DNA from: JACQXM01 sp964569425
Lineage (GTDB): Bacteria; Planctomycetota; Phycisphaerae; UBA1845
Length of the DNA stretch: 15,867 bases
Assembly: GCA_964569425.1 (NCBI GenBank)
Contig: CAZMVD010000099.1
Location: forward strand, 1 to 15,867
Reading direction: 5' to 3'
Positions 6,491 through 14,029 of this stretch are shown piece after piece (the stretch's first letter is position 1; the number at the start of each line of letters is the position of its first letter). Below the pieces are notes generated by a model that ran no database searches, was not told the origin of the DNA, and saw only the letters and a list, made by a program, of their open reading frames with translations. The translations under genes and the position numbers were made by a program.

Positions 6491-7596
6491 GCACCGCGCT
6501 CCGTTATTGGGGTATCACTCACCGCACAGCGCCCTTGGCGCTGCGCGAGCGCGTGCAATGTGATGCGGACCGCCTGCGCCGACTGTTGAACGCGTTGGGA
6601 ACCACAGCTTCGGAGCGCCTGGTTATCAGCACCTGCGAACGATTCGAAGTCTACACTCATGGTGAGGGGTCGCGCCGAACCCGCGTGCGCGCCGAACTGG
6701 CTCGGTTCTTCAACCTCCCCCAGCACTTGCTGTCGCAGCACGAATTCACGTTAGACGGGGCCGCCGCCGCCGAGCATCTGCTCAGAGTAGCCGCCGGGCT
6801 CGAATCGCGCATTGTGGGTGAGCCGCACATCCTCGGTCAAGTCCGCCAGGCGTTCGACCTGGCGCTGAACGACAAGGCTTTGGGGCCCATACTCTCGGCG
6901 TTGACGCGCGCCGCGATCCACACCGGCAAGCGTGTTCGTAGCGAGACGAGTATCAACGCAGAAGCGCGATCCATCGCGACGATTGCGTCGGATCGCCTGG
7001 AGGAGGATTTCGCCCTGTTGCAGGATCGTACGGTGCTGGTTTTGGGGACCGGGCGCCTGGCGCTCGATGTGTCCGTGCAATTGACTGCGCGCCGTGCTAC
7101 GGTGTTGATCGTGGGGCGCAATCGCGGGCGTGCCGCTTTGCTGGCCGGCAAAATCGGTGGCGAGGCAATGGTGTTGGACGCCCTACCAGACGTGCTGAAC
7201 CGCGCCGACGCCGTGGTCGCCTGTACGGCTGCCCATGATTATCTGATCACACCGGTCATGCTCCAGCACCGTACCGGAGGGCGGCTGCGCATCTGGGATC
7301 TGTGCGTGCCCCGCAACATCGACCCGGGTGTGGCGGCGCTGCCGGACATCACCCTTGAACACCTGGAGGATCTGGTCTCCGCCGGTCCTCTTGCCCGCCA
7401 CGATTCGTCGGCCGCCGAGCGCATCGTCAAAGAGGAACTTGCCCGTTTTGACTGCTGGCAGCGCGAACGTGTTGCGGCCCCAGTCATCGCTCAACTTGTG
7501 GACCGGGCCCATTACATTCGTTCTCATGGCGGCGCCTACGACGGCTGCGCGTTACACCGACGGATCATGGCCATCAAGCGGGGAGTGGCGGCATGA
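6487..7596 (+). CDS. hemA: Glutamyl-tRNA reductase, C-terminally short
   Basis: Makes glutamate-1-semialdehyde from Glu-tRNA with NADPH, the committed step of C5 tetrapyrrole synthesis. 369 residues from a GTG start overlapping cysI by four bases. N-terminal GITHRTAPLALRER; nucleophile Cys50 in ISTCERFEVY; EHLLRVAAGLESRIVGEPHI contains the conserved His; GKRVRSET; NADP-binding VLVLGTGRLALDV; and WDLCVPRNIDPGVAALPDI. Differences from the usual family: TCNR reads TCER, GEPQILGQ reads GEPHILGQ, and the C-terminal dimerisation domain is about 50 residues shorter than in about 420-residue relatives. Catalytic Cys and His remain, so it is probably active. Its place between cysI and siroheme genes suggests its product feeds siroheme, though it may also serve heme. 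The stop overlaps the next ATG (ATGA at 7593-7596). Confidence 0.9.
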   Translation: MSTALRYWGITHRTAPLALRERVQCDADRLRRLLNALGTTASERLVISTCERFEVYTHGEGSRRTRVRAELARFFNLPQHLLSQHEFTLDGAAAAEHLLRVAAGLESRIVGEPHILGQVRQAFDLALNDKALGPILSALTRAAIHTGKRVRSETSINAEARSIATIASDRLEEDFALLQDRTVLVLGTGRLALDVSVQLTARRATVLIVGRNRGRAALLAGKIGGEAMVLDALPDVLNRADAVVACTAAHDYLITPVMLQHRTGGRLRIWDLCVPRNIDPGVAALPDITLEHLEDLVSAGPLARHDSSAAERIVKEELARFDCWQRERVAAPVIAQLVDRAHYIRSHGGAYDGCALHRRIMAIKRGVAA

Positions 7597-9326
7597 GTAA
7601 GACTGCGTTGATTCTCGCCGCCCACGGTTCACGCGACGACCGTGCTGTTAACGAGGTCTTGCGCGATTACGCCCGACAGCTCGCGGCACTGGATTTATGC
7701 CAGGAAACTACGGTGGCATTTCATCATGGTCGGCCGCATTTCCACGAGGTACTCGATCGCCTGGGCGCAGACGAAGTTGTTGTGGTTCCGGTCATGACCA
7801 GCGAAGGGTATTACGCCGAAGAGGTTTTGCCGCGGGAACTCTCGCGGGCGCGCCGCTTTCGCGACGTTCGACTGCGCATTACTCGTCCCGTGGGCACGCA
7901 TTCCGGTATGGTGACGCTGGTCGCGGATCGCGTGCGCGAACTGCTGGTCGGCCAAGGGCTGGATCCGTCGGAGACCACGCTGGCACTCGTCGGCCACGGC
8001 ACGGAACGCAATGCACGCAGCCGGTCGTCCACGATCGACCTGGCGCGTTCGTTGGAGTCACTGGGGCTCTGCCATGAAGTGCTCGTCGCGTTTCTCGACG
8101 AAGAACCGTTGGTGGAGACGATTCGTGAGCGTGCGACCCGCCGCCAGATACTCGTGATTCCCTTCCTCATCAGCGCCGGACCGCACAGCGTTTACGACAC
8201 GCCGCGCCGATTGGGCATGGACCTTGAGCCGGGCGCAACCCCGCCATTGGTTCAACGTTTGGGAGATCGACTGATCGTTTGTGACGCGGCCATCGGCCTG
8301 CACCCCGGTATCCTTCCGCTCATTGTCGAGTTGGCCAAGGGCGCTTTGCGTCAGGGCAAGCCCCGTCACGCGGCGGCAACCGATGAACTGCGGCTGGGCA
8401 CGCGAAGCAGCCGTTTGGCGATCGTACAGGCACGGCACGTAGCTGAGCGGCTGGCCGCCACCGGCGTCGAAGTTCGCCTGGTGGAGATTGATACGACCGG
8501 CGATCGCGATCAGCGGAAGGCGATCGACCAGCTTCCGTCCGACTCGCCCTTTACCGACGACATCGACCGCGCGCTTGTGGATGGCCGGATTGACCTGGCG
8601 GTGCACAGTCTCAAGGACATGCCGCTGCGTCCGTCGCCGGAATTGCGTACCGCCGCCGTGCTGGCCCGAGCCGATGCCGCGGAAGTGCTCGTTTCGCGAA
8701 ACGGGGAACGCCTTGCCGAGTTGGCGCAGGGAGCGCTGGTAGGCACCAGCAGCGCTCGGCGCATGGCCCAGTTGCTCGCACTCCGAGCCGACCTGCGCCC
8801 CATGCCCATCCGCGGACCCGTGGACGAGCGCGTTCGCCAGGTACTGGCCGGTCGCTTTGACGCCGCCGTGCTCGCACTGGCTGGACTGGTGCGCCTCAAT
8901 CTGATGGAGACCATCGCCGAGCGCTTTGAGATACAGACATTCCTCCCCGCACCGGGCCAGGGTGCGCTGGCTGTACAAGTGCGTGCCGACGACCACCGCA
9001 CGCACAGGCTGGTAAACGTCCTCAACGACGAGACGGCGTATCGTACGACGCTTACGGAATTGGAACTGCTTCGACTTATGGAGCACACGCCGGGTTTTGT
9101 GGCTGCTGCCTATGCCGATATCGTGACGCCGGTGCCACAGACGAACCCGGGAAACGGGTTGGCCGAGGCTCCTTCCCGGCTCAGGCTGCGGGCCAGATTG
9201 ATCGCGCTGGACGGATCAAGCACGGTGGACGTAGAGGTATTCGGCGATGAGCCGCTTCGGCTGGCGCGCAAGGCTGCCACCCGGCTGGACGAAGAGCGCA
9301 CACCGGTTGCGGAGCCCGCCCAATGA
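7593..9326 (+). CDS. Fusion: two-repeat CbiX/SirB chelatase plus hydroxymethylbilane synthase (HemC) lacking the cofactor cysteine
   Basis: 577 residues; GGGAG (7581-7585) lies seven bases before ATG 7593. Residues 1-260 hold two CbiX repeats (LILAAHGS / LALVGHGT; PVMTSEGYYAEEVLP / PFLISAGPHSVYDTP). Metal/active-site histidines appear as His11 and, in repeat two, His135 plus His198; repeat one has Tyr74 where the second His is expected. This part should insert iron (or cobalt) into sirohydrochlorin. Residues about 262-570 are HemC: LGTRSSRLAIVQARHV, VHSLKDMP with catalytic Asp342, GTSSARRMAQ, RGPVDERV, LPAPGQGALAV. The cofactor loop, LEGGCQVPIGAYAE in canonical enzymes, reads MEHTPGFVAAAYAD: Pro500 replaces the cysteine that carries dipyrromethane, and the HemC part has no cysteine. 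KGLFTKELE is also altered (DSPFTDDID). Chelatase and deaminase act at opposite ends of the pathway, so the fusion is odd. Overlaps both neighbours by ATGA. Confidence 0.88.
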   Translation: MSKTALILAAHGSRDDRAVNEVLRDYARQLAALDLCQETTVAFHHGRPHFHEVLDRLGADEVVVVPVMTSEGYYAEEVLPRELSRARRFRDVRLRITRPVGTHSGMVTLVADRVRELLVGQGLDPSETTLALVGHGTERNARSRSSTIDLARSLESLGLCHEVLVAFLDEEPLVETIRERATRRQILVIPFLISAGPHSVYDTPRRLGMDLEPGATPPLVQRLGDRLIVCDAAIGLHPGILPLIVELAKGALRQGKPRHAAATDELRLGTRSSRLAIVQARHVAERLAATGVEVRLVEIDTTGDRDQRKAIDQLPSDSPFTDDIDRALVDGRIDLAVHSLKDMPLRPSPELRTAAVLARADAAEVLVSRNGERLAELAQGALVGTSSARRMAQLLALRADLRPMPIRGPVDERVRQVLAGRFDAAVLALAGLVRLNLMETIAERFEIQTFLPAPGQGALAVQVRADDHRTHRLVNVLNDETAYRTTLTELELLRLMEHTPGFVAAAYADIVTPVPQTNPGNGLAEAPSRLRLRARLIALDGSSTVDVEVFGDEPLRLARKAATRLDEERTPVAEPAQ

Positions 9327-10852
9327 GTCCCGCCGCGGGTATGGTGTACCTGGTCGGCGCCGGCCCGGGCGATCCGCAGTTGATCACCGTGCGCGGACGT
9401 CGGCTCTTGAGCCGGGCCGATGTGGTCATTCATGATCGCCTGGTGAATCGCGCACTATTGCGAATGACGCGCGCTGGCGCGGAACTCGTCAATGTCGGTA
9501 AAAGCCCCGGACGCAAATGCGTCACGCAAGAGCAAATCCATCGCTTGCTCATCGAGCATGCTCGACGCGGGCGCCGCGTGGTTCGTTTGAAGGGCGGCGA
9601 TCCATTCGTTTTCGGGCGTGGCTTTGAAGAGTTGACCGCCTGCCGCGAGGCCGGTGTGCCTTGTGTCGTGGTGCCGGGGGTAAGCAGTGCTCTGGCCGGA
9701 CCCGCTGCGGTCGGCATCCCCGTGACCGATCGAAACAGCGCCAGGTCTTTCGGTGTGTTTACCGCGGCCACCGCCACAATGGAAGACGAAGGTGCTCCCC
9801 GGCTCGATTACGAGGCCCTTGCGCGGCTGGACACGGTCGTGGTTATGATGGGTGGCGAGCGGCTGGCAGACGTCGCCCGGCGTCTCATTGAGGCGGGGCG
9901 CGATCCCGCCACACCTGCCGCCTGTATTCAGTCGGCGACGACCTCTCGCGAACGGGTGACCGTGGCGACACTGGAGACCATCGCCGCCGCGGCAGTACGC
10001 GAGGGCTTGCGTGCCCCCCTGGTGACGATTATCGGAGAGGTTGCGGGACTTGGCGGTCATCCAGGTATTGCCACGACCGATACCCGCGCGCTCGCCGGTG
10101 TCAGAGTACTGGTGACTCGACCGCGATCCACATCGCGTGAATTGACGGCATTTCTGCGCGGACATGGTGCGGAGGTCATTCCCTGCCCGCTGCTGAGAGT
10201 TACTTATCGCTCATCTGCGCCTGCGCTCGACACCGCGGTGAGCAATTTGGCGACTTTTGACTGGGTGGTATTCACATCGGTCCACGGCGTTCGAGCCGTT
10301 GCACGCCGGTTGCGTGCCACCGGCAGGGATGCCCGCGCGTTTGGCGGAGCCCGCGTGGCGGCCGTTGGTCCCGCGACGGCCGCTGAACTGGCACCGTTGG
10401 GCATATGCCCTGACCTCGTTCCCGAGACGTTTACCGCGGCGGCGTTGAGCGAATCGTTGGTCCGCGCGTCCGCCGGTCGCCTCGGACGTGTTCTGCTTCC
10501 GCGTGCGGATATCGCCGGCGCCGAGCTGCCGAACGCCCTGCGTGACGCCGGCGCCGACGTGCACGAAGTGGCGGCTTATCGCACGCACTCGATGACGCCC
10601 CCCCGCCGCGTTTTAGCCGAACTGAGCAAAGGGGTCGATGTCATCGTGTTTTGCAGTCCTTCGGCCGTTCGTCGTTACGTCGCATTGCGATTGGGCGTCG
10701 CGGAGGCGATGATCGTGTGCCTGGGACCGGTCACAGCCGAGGCTGCGCGCCGCGCGGGGTTGCGGGTGCAGATGGTTGCCGAGAATCACTCGGCAGTCGG
10801 TCTGGTAACGGCGCTGAAGTCGGCCTTCAGCGCTTCGGAAGCGCTTCCATGA
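9323..10852 (+). CDS. Fusion: uroporphyrinogen-III C-methyltransferase (CobA/SUMT) plus uroporphyrinogen-III synthase (HemD)
   Basis: 509 residues; GGAG (9311-9314) lies eight bases before ATG 9323. Residues 8-250 are SUMT, which adds two SAM-derived methyls to give precorrin-2: VYLVGAGPGDPQLITVRG, VGKSPGRKCVTQEQIHRLL, RLKGGDPFVFGRGFEEL (from about 88) and VPGVSSALAGPAAVGIPVT. The usual THR after GIPVT reads TDR (Asp136) and the later TGH-type motif reads TAAT, so it is somewhat divergent. From Leu257, GVRVLVTRPRSTSREL, VVFTSVHGVRAV, VAAVGPATAAEL, VLLPRADIAGAELPNAL, YRTHS, VIVFCSPSAVRRY and LGPVTAEAAR match HemD, which closes and inverts ring D of hydroxymethylbilane. CobA-HemD fusions are known in other bacteria and join consecutive steps. 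The last 40 bases fold into two competing hairpins over the hemB ribosome site. Confidence 0.92.
   Translation: MSPAAGMVYLVGAGPGDPQLITVRGRRLLSRADVVIHDRLVNRALLRMTRAGAELVNVGKSPGRKCVTQEQIHRLLIEHARRGRRVVRLKGGDPFVFGRGFEELTACREAGVPCVVVPGVSSALAGPAAVGIPVTDRNSARSFGVFTAATATMEDEGAPRLDYEALARLDTVVVMMGGERLADVARRLIEAGRDPATPAACIQSATTSRERVTVATLETIAAAAVREGLRAPLVTIIGEVAGLGGHPGIATTDTRALAGVRVLVTRPRSTSRELTAFLRGHGAEVIPCPLLRVTYRSSAPALDTAVSNLATFDWVVFTSVHGVRAVARRLRATGRDARAFGGARVAAVGPATAAELAPLGICPDLVPETFTAAALSESLVRASAGRLGRVLLPRADIAGAELPNALRDAGADVHEVAAYRTHSMTPPRRVLAELSKGVDVIVFCSPSAVRRYVALRLGVAEAMIVCLGPVTAEAARRAGLRVQMVAENHSAVGLVTALKSAFSASEALP
10811..10845 (+). promoter_or_regulatory. Two mutually exclusive hairpins covering the hemB ribosome-binding site
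   Basis: Hairpin A: GCGCTGAAG (10811-10819) pairs perfectly with CTTCAGCGC (10825-10833), loop TCGGC. Hairpin B: AGCGCTT (10829-10835) pairs perfectly with AAGCGCT (10839-10845), loop CGG. They share AGCGC (10829-10833), so only one can form. The likely hemB Shine-Dalgarno GGAAG (10837-10841, seven bases before ATG 10849) is in the loop and stem of B and free when A forms. This could couple hemB translation to ribosomes finishing cobA-hemD. Confidence 0.5.
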
Positions 10853-11829
10853 ACGGCTACCCTCAACGGCGCCTACGCCGATTACGCGGCGCTGCCGGCC
10901 TCCGCGCACTGGTGCGCGAAACGCGCCTCTCGCGCGAAGACCTCATCCACCCAGTTTTTCTAGTTGAAGAAAAAAACGCTGCCGGCCCGGTCGCATCCAT
11001 GCCGGGCGTGGAGCGATACACGGCGGATTCGCTACTCCGGGAGGTCGATGCGACGATGGCCGCGGGAATCCCTGCGGTGCTTCTTTTCGGCGTGCCGGCA
11101 GCCAAAGACGCCACTGCCACCAGGGCTTGCGACGAAGACGGCCTCGTGCCCCGGGCCATTCGTCGCCTTCGCGAGGCACACCGCGACCTGGTGATCTTTA
11201 CCGACGTCTGCCTGTGCAGCTACACAGACCATGGCCATTGCGGGCTGGTACGCGACGGAGCGGTAGACAATGATTCGACGTTGGAAATACTCGCGCGAAT
11301 GGCCGTCGCCCATGCCCGCGCCGGGGCGGATTTTGTCGCCCCCAGCGGAATGATGGACGGCATGGTTGCCGCCTTGCGTGCCGCCTTGGACGACGCCGGC
11401 TGCACGCACACCGGAATCCTCTCCTATGCCGTTAAGTACGCCTCGGCGTTTTATGGCCCCTTCCGCGATGCGGCCGAGTCGACTCCTGCGTTCGGCGACC
11501 GCCGCACTTACCAGATGGATCCGGGCAACGCCCGCGAAGCCGTAGCCGAAGCTCGACTCGACGTCGAAGAAGACGCCGACATGTTGATGGTCAAGCCCGC
11601 CCTGCCCTATCTGGATGTGATCCGCCGGGTGCGCGAGGCGGTGCCCGATCGTCCGCTCGCCGCGTACCAGGTCAGCGGCGAATACAGCATGATTCAGGCG
11701 GCTGCAGACCGAGGCTGGCTGGATCAGCGCGCTGTCGCACTCGAAGCCTTGACGGCGATCAAGCGCGCCGGCGCCGACATGATCATTACTTACTTCGCTC
11801 GTCAGGCCGCAGCCTGGCTGGCCGAATAG
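10849..11829 (+). CDS. hemB: Delta-aminolevulinic acid dehydratase (porphobilinogen synthase)
   Basis: Condenses two 5-aminolevulinate molecules to porphobilinogen. ATG 10849 overlaps the cobA-hemD stop (ATGA) and gives 326 residues, the usual family length; the frame is open further upstream but without family similarity. Schiff-base lysines are Lys196 (SYAVKYASAFYGPFRDA) and Lys249 (MLMVKPALPYLD). DVCLCSYTDHGHCG supplies Cys121, Cys123 and Cys131, the zinc-binding cysteine set of zinc-dependent HemB enzymes. RTYQMDPGN and YQVSGEYSMI are also conserved. The N-terminus is short, without a eukaryote-like extension. hemL follows after nine bases, so both are almost certainly on one transcript. 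Confidence 0.96.
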   Translation: MNGYPQRRLRRLRGAAGLRALVRETRLSREDLIHPVFLVEEKNAAGPVASMPGVERYTADSLLREVDATMAAGIPAVLLFGVPAAKDATATRACDEDGLVPRAIRRLREAHRDLVIFTDVCLCSYTDHGHCGLVRDGAVDNDSTLEILARMAVAHARAGADFVAPSGMMDGMVAALRAALDDAGCTHTGILSYAVKYASAFYGPFRDAAESTPAFGDRRTYQMDPGNAREAVAEARLDVEEDADMLMVKPALPYLDVIRRVREAVPDRPLAAYQVSGEYSMIQAAADRGWLDQRAVALEALTAIKRAGADMIITYFARQAAAWLAE

Positions 11830-11838
11830 CCCTGCCCT

Positions 11839-13119
11839 ATGGATCAATCCGCACAATGGTTTGACGAGGCACAGCGGCTGATGCCCGGCGGTGTGAATTC
11901 GCCTGTGCGCTCTTTTGGCGGGGTCGGTGGCATGCCGCGCGTCATCGCTCGTGCCAGCGGCTGTCACTTATTCGATGTCGACGGCCGCCGCTATATCGAT
12001 TACATCGGTTCCTGGGGTCCGATGATCGCGGGGCATGCCCACCCTGCCGTGATCGACGCGATTGCACAAACGGCACGACTCGGCACCAGCTTCGGCACTC
12101 CTTCGCCGCTTGAAATCGAATTGGCCCGGGAGATCGTCGCCCGCGTTCCGACGGTGGAAAAAATCCGCATGGTTAACTCCGGCACCGAGGCGACCATGAG
12201 CGCGCTTCGCCTGGCCCGCGCCGCGACCGGACGGGAACGAATCCTGAAATTTGCCGGTTGCTATCACGGCCATGTCGATGGATTGCTCGTTCAGGCCGGT
12301 TCCGGGCCCGCAACGCTGGGCGTGCCCGATTCTCCGGGCGTTACCCGCGGCGCGGCGCAGGATACATTGGTGGCTTGCTACAACGACCTCGACTCCGTTC
12401 AACGCCGCTTTGCTGAATCGCGCAATTCCATCGCTGCGGTGATAGTCGAACCCATTGCCGGCAACATGGGTGTCGTGCCGCCCGCGGACGGTTTTCTCGC
12501 AGGCCTGCGTGAGATCACTCGCCAGCACGACGCGCTGCTCATCTTTGACGAAGTGATGACCGGCTTTCGCGTGGCCCGTGGCGGGACGCAGGAACTGTAC
12601 GGCGTGGCGGCTGATCTGACGACTTTCGGGAAAATCATTGGAGGGGGACTGCCGGTGGGCGCCTACGGCGGCCCCGCCAGACTGATGGATCGGATCGCTC
12701 CGGCCGGTCCGGTTTACCAGGCCGGTACCCTTTCCGGTAACCCCCTGGCCATGGCCGCCGGCTTGGCCACGCTGCGTCTTCTGGATTCCGCCGTTTACCA
12801 ACTCCTGGACGACAAGTCCGCCGCGCTTGCTGACGGCCTGAAAGCGGCTGCCGAGTCCGCCGGCATACCTATTGTCGTGCAGCGCGCGGGCTCCATGATT
12901 ACGCTTTTCTTTTCAGATCGTCCCGTTGGCAACTTCGCCGAAGCCCGTGCCACCGACCACAATCGGTTTGCGCAGTTCTTCCATGGCATGTTGGACCGAG
13001 GCGTCCACCTGCCTCCCAGCGGATACGAAGCGTGGTTCGTCTCCCTTGCACACGATGACTGCGCCATCGAACAGACCCTATGCGCCGCGCGCGAAGCGCT
13101 CGCCGCCATGCGATCCTGA
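11839..13119 (+). CDS. hemL: Glutamate-1-semialdehyde 2,1-aminomutase
   Basis: PLP enzyme converting HemA's product to 5-aminolevulinate. 426 residues, full family length. MPGGVNSPVRSFGGV at the N-terminus, DYIGSWGPMIAGHAHP, RMVNSGTEATMSALRLAR, KFAGCYHGHVDGLLVQAGSG, VIVEPIAGNMGVVPP, LIFDEVMTGFRVA, and the PLP lysine Lys265 in TTFGKIIGGGLPVGAYGG, then YQAGTLSGNPLAMAAG. ATG 11839 lies nine bases after the hemB stop and has no recognisable Shine-Dalgarno, so it may rely on translational coupling or SD-independent initiation. HemA and HemL act consecutively and physically associate in other bacteria, yet here they bracket the tetrapyrrole genes. No terminator hairpin is visible after its stop. 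Confidence 0.97.
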   Translation: MDQSAQWFDEAQRLMPGGVNSPVRSFGGVGGMPRVIARASGCHLFDVDGRRYIDYIGSWGPMIAGHAHPAVIDAIAQTARLGTSFGTPSPLEIELAREIVARVPTVEKIRMVNSGTEATMSALRLARAATGRERILKFAGCYHGHVDGLLVQAGSGPATLGVPDSPGVTRGAAQDTLVACYNDLDSVQRRFAESRNSIAAVIVEPIAGNMGVVPPADGFLAGLREITRQHDALLIFDEVMTGFRVARGGTQELYGVAADLTTFGKIIGGGLPVGAYGGPARLMDRIAPAGPVYQAGTLSGNPLAMAAGLATLRLLDSAVYQLLDDKSAALADGLKAAAESAGIPIVVQRAGSMITLFFSDRPVGNFAEARATDHNRFAQFFHGMLDRGVHLPPSGYEAWFVSLAHDDCAIEQTLCAAREALAAMRS

Positions 13120-13126
13120 GTCGAGG

Positions 13127-13157
13127 TCGAACACCCTACTGCGATTGCGGCTATACT
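13127..13157 (+). promoter_or_regulatory. Possible promoter for the DUF554 gene
   Basis: TATACT (13152-13157) is a good -10, but the -35 region (TCGAAC, 13127-13132, 19-base spacing) is poor. It lies in the 98-base gap after hemL and would start transcription near 13164. Confidence 0.3.
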
Positions 13158-13217
13158 CTCGCCCACGGTTGGTCGTCGAAACGGCCGCGCGTACTTAGTC
13201 GCCAGAGAAGTGTATCC

Positions 13218-14003
13218 ATGTGGTCGATCCTAAATGGTACGATCGTCAATGTCGTTACGGTGGCCCTCGGCGCCATGGCGGGTGTGTTGGCAGGGGCTCG
13301 CCTCCCGGAACGATATCGCCGAATAGTGCTCGACGCGCTGGGCCTGGTCACGATCACGCTTGGCGTGGACGCGGGAGTTCTTCAGTTCTCACGTACCGTC
13401 GAGCAGTTTGCGCCGCTGGTGCAGGACGGCAAGACGTACGGTGCGCGCCTGGCCATGGTGATGATCGCTTCGCTGATCGTCGGCTGCCTGCTGGGCACCG
13501 CGCTGCGCCTCCATGAACGAATTGAAGGGGTAGGCGCGTGGATCCACCGCCGTTTTTCCGGGGGGGAAGGGAAGACGTTTGCGGAGGGCTTCCTGACCGC
13601 GAGTGTCATTTTTTGTGTAGGGCCGTTGGCACTGCTCGGCTGTTTGCGAAACGGTGCTCACGGCAACCCTGACTTTCTGTACATCAAGGCGTTGCTGGAT
13701 GGCTTCTGCGCCTTGGCGTTGGCATCATCATTGGGCTGGGGAGTTATGGCGAGCTGCCTGACGGTGCTCAGTTTTCAAGGCGGGCTTTCAATGTTGGCTT
13801 ACCTGGTGGCCGAGCCGCTTGACGAACTATCCGTCCACCTGATGACCGTTGTCGGAGGCATTGTACTGTTGGCGACTTCCTTATTGATCCTGGAAATCAA
13901 GCGGATTCCCGTGGCCAACATGCTGCCAGGGATCTTTTTGCCGCCGTTGGCGGTTTGGCTGGCAGGACAACTTTTTCCGGGTTCGTTATTGCCTATTCGG
14001 TAA
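13218..14003 (+). CDS. DUF554 family integral membrane protein
   Basis: 261 residues from ATG 13218, with a weak purine-rich AGAGAAG (13204-13210) seven bases upstream. The frame is open upstream, but those residues are arginine-rich and do not resemble the family, which begins with a membrane segment. About eight hydrophobic segments: near residues 4-26, 38-58, 75-100, 125-145, 155-172, 175-198, 206-230 and 233-258. The opening WSILNGTIVNVVTVALGAMAG, VTITLGVDAG and FLTASVIFCVGPLALLG are characteristic of DUF554 (YdfK/YqgA-like), a widespread inner-membrane family of unknown function. The gap before it and possible promoter suggest separate expression; it is not obviously tied to sulfur or tetrapyrrole metabolism. 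Confidence 0.85.
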   Translation: MWSILNGTIVNVVTVALGAMAGVLAGARLPERYRRIVLDALGLVTITLGVDAGVLQFSRTVEQFAPLVQDGKTYGARLAMVMIASLIVGCLLGTALRLHERIEGVGAWIHRRFSGGEGKTFAEGFLTASVIFCVGPLALLGCLRNGAHGNPDFLYIKALLDGFCALALASSLGWGVMASCLTVLSFQGGLSMLAYLVAEPLDELSVHLMTVVGGIVLLATSLLILEIKRIPVANMLPGIFLPPLAVWLAGQLFPGSLLPIR

Positions 14004-14029
14004 GCGACTTCCTAGAATCTTTGATCATC

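Noticed and set aside
8058..9086. 342-codon minus-strand frame inside the chelatase-HemC gene
   Set aside because: Antisense to clear chelatase and HemC motifs; low-complexity Gln/His/Arg/Gly-rich translation with no family resemblance.
10651..10848. Upstream extension of hemB into cobA-hemD
   Set aside because: The extension overlaps conserved HemD sequence in another frame. ATG 10849 gives the standard HemB length and an ATGA junction.
11032..12801. Long minus-strand frames opposite hemB and hemL (11032-11967 and 11968-12801)
   Set aside because: They exactly mirror strongly conserved plus-strand enzymes and show no own motifs or ribosome sites.
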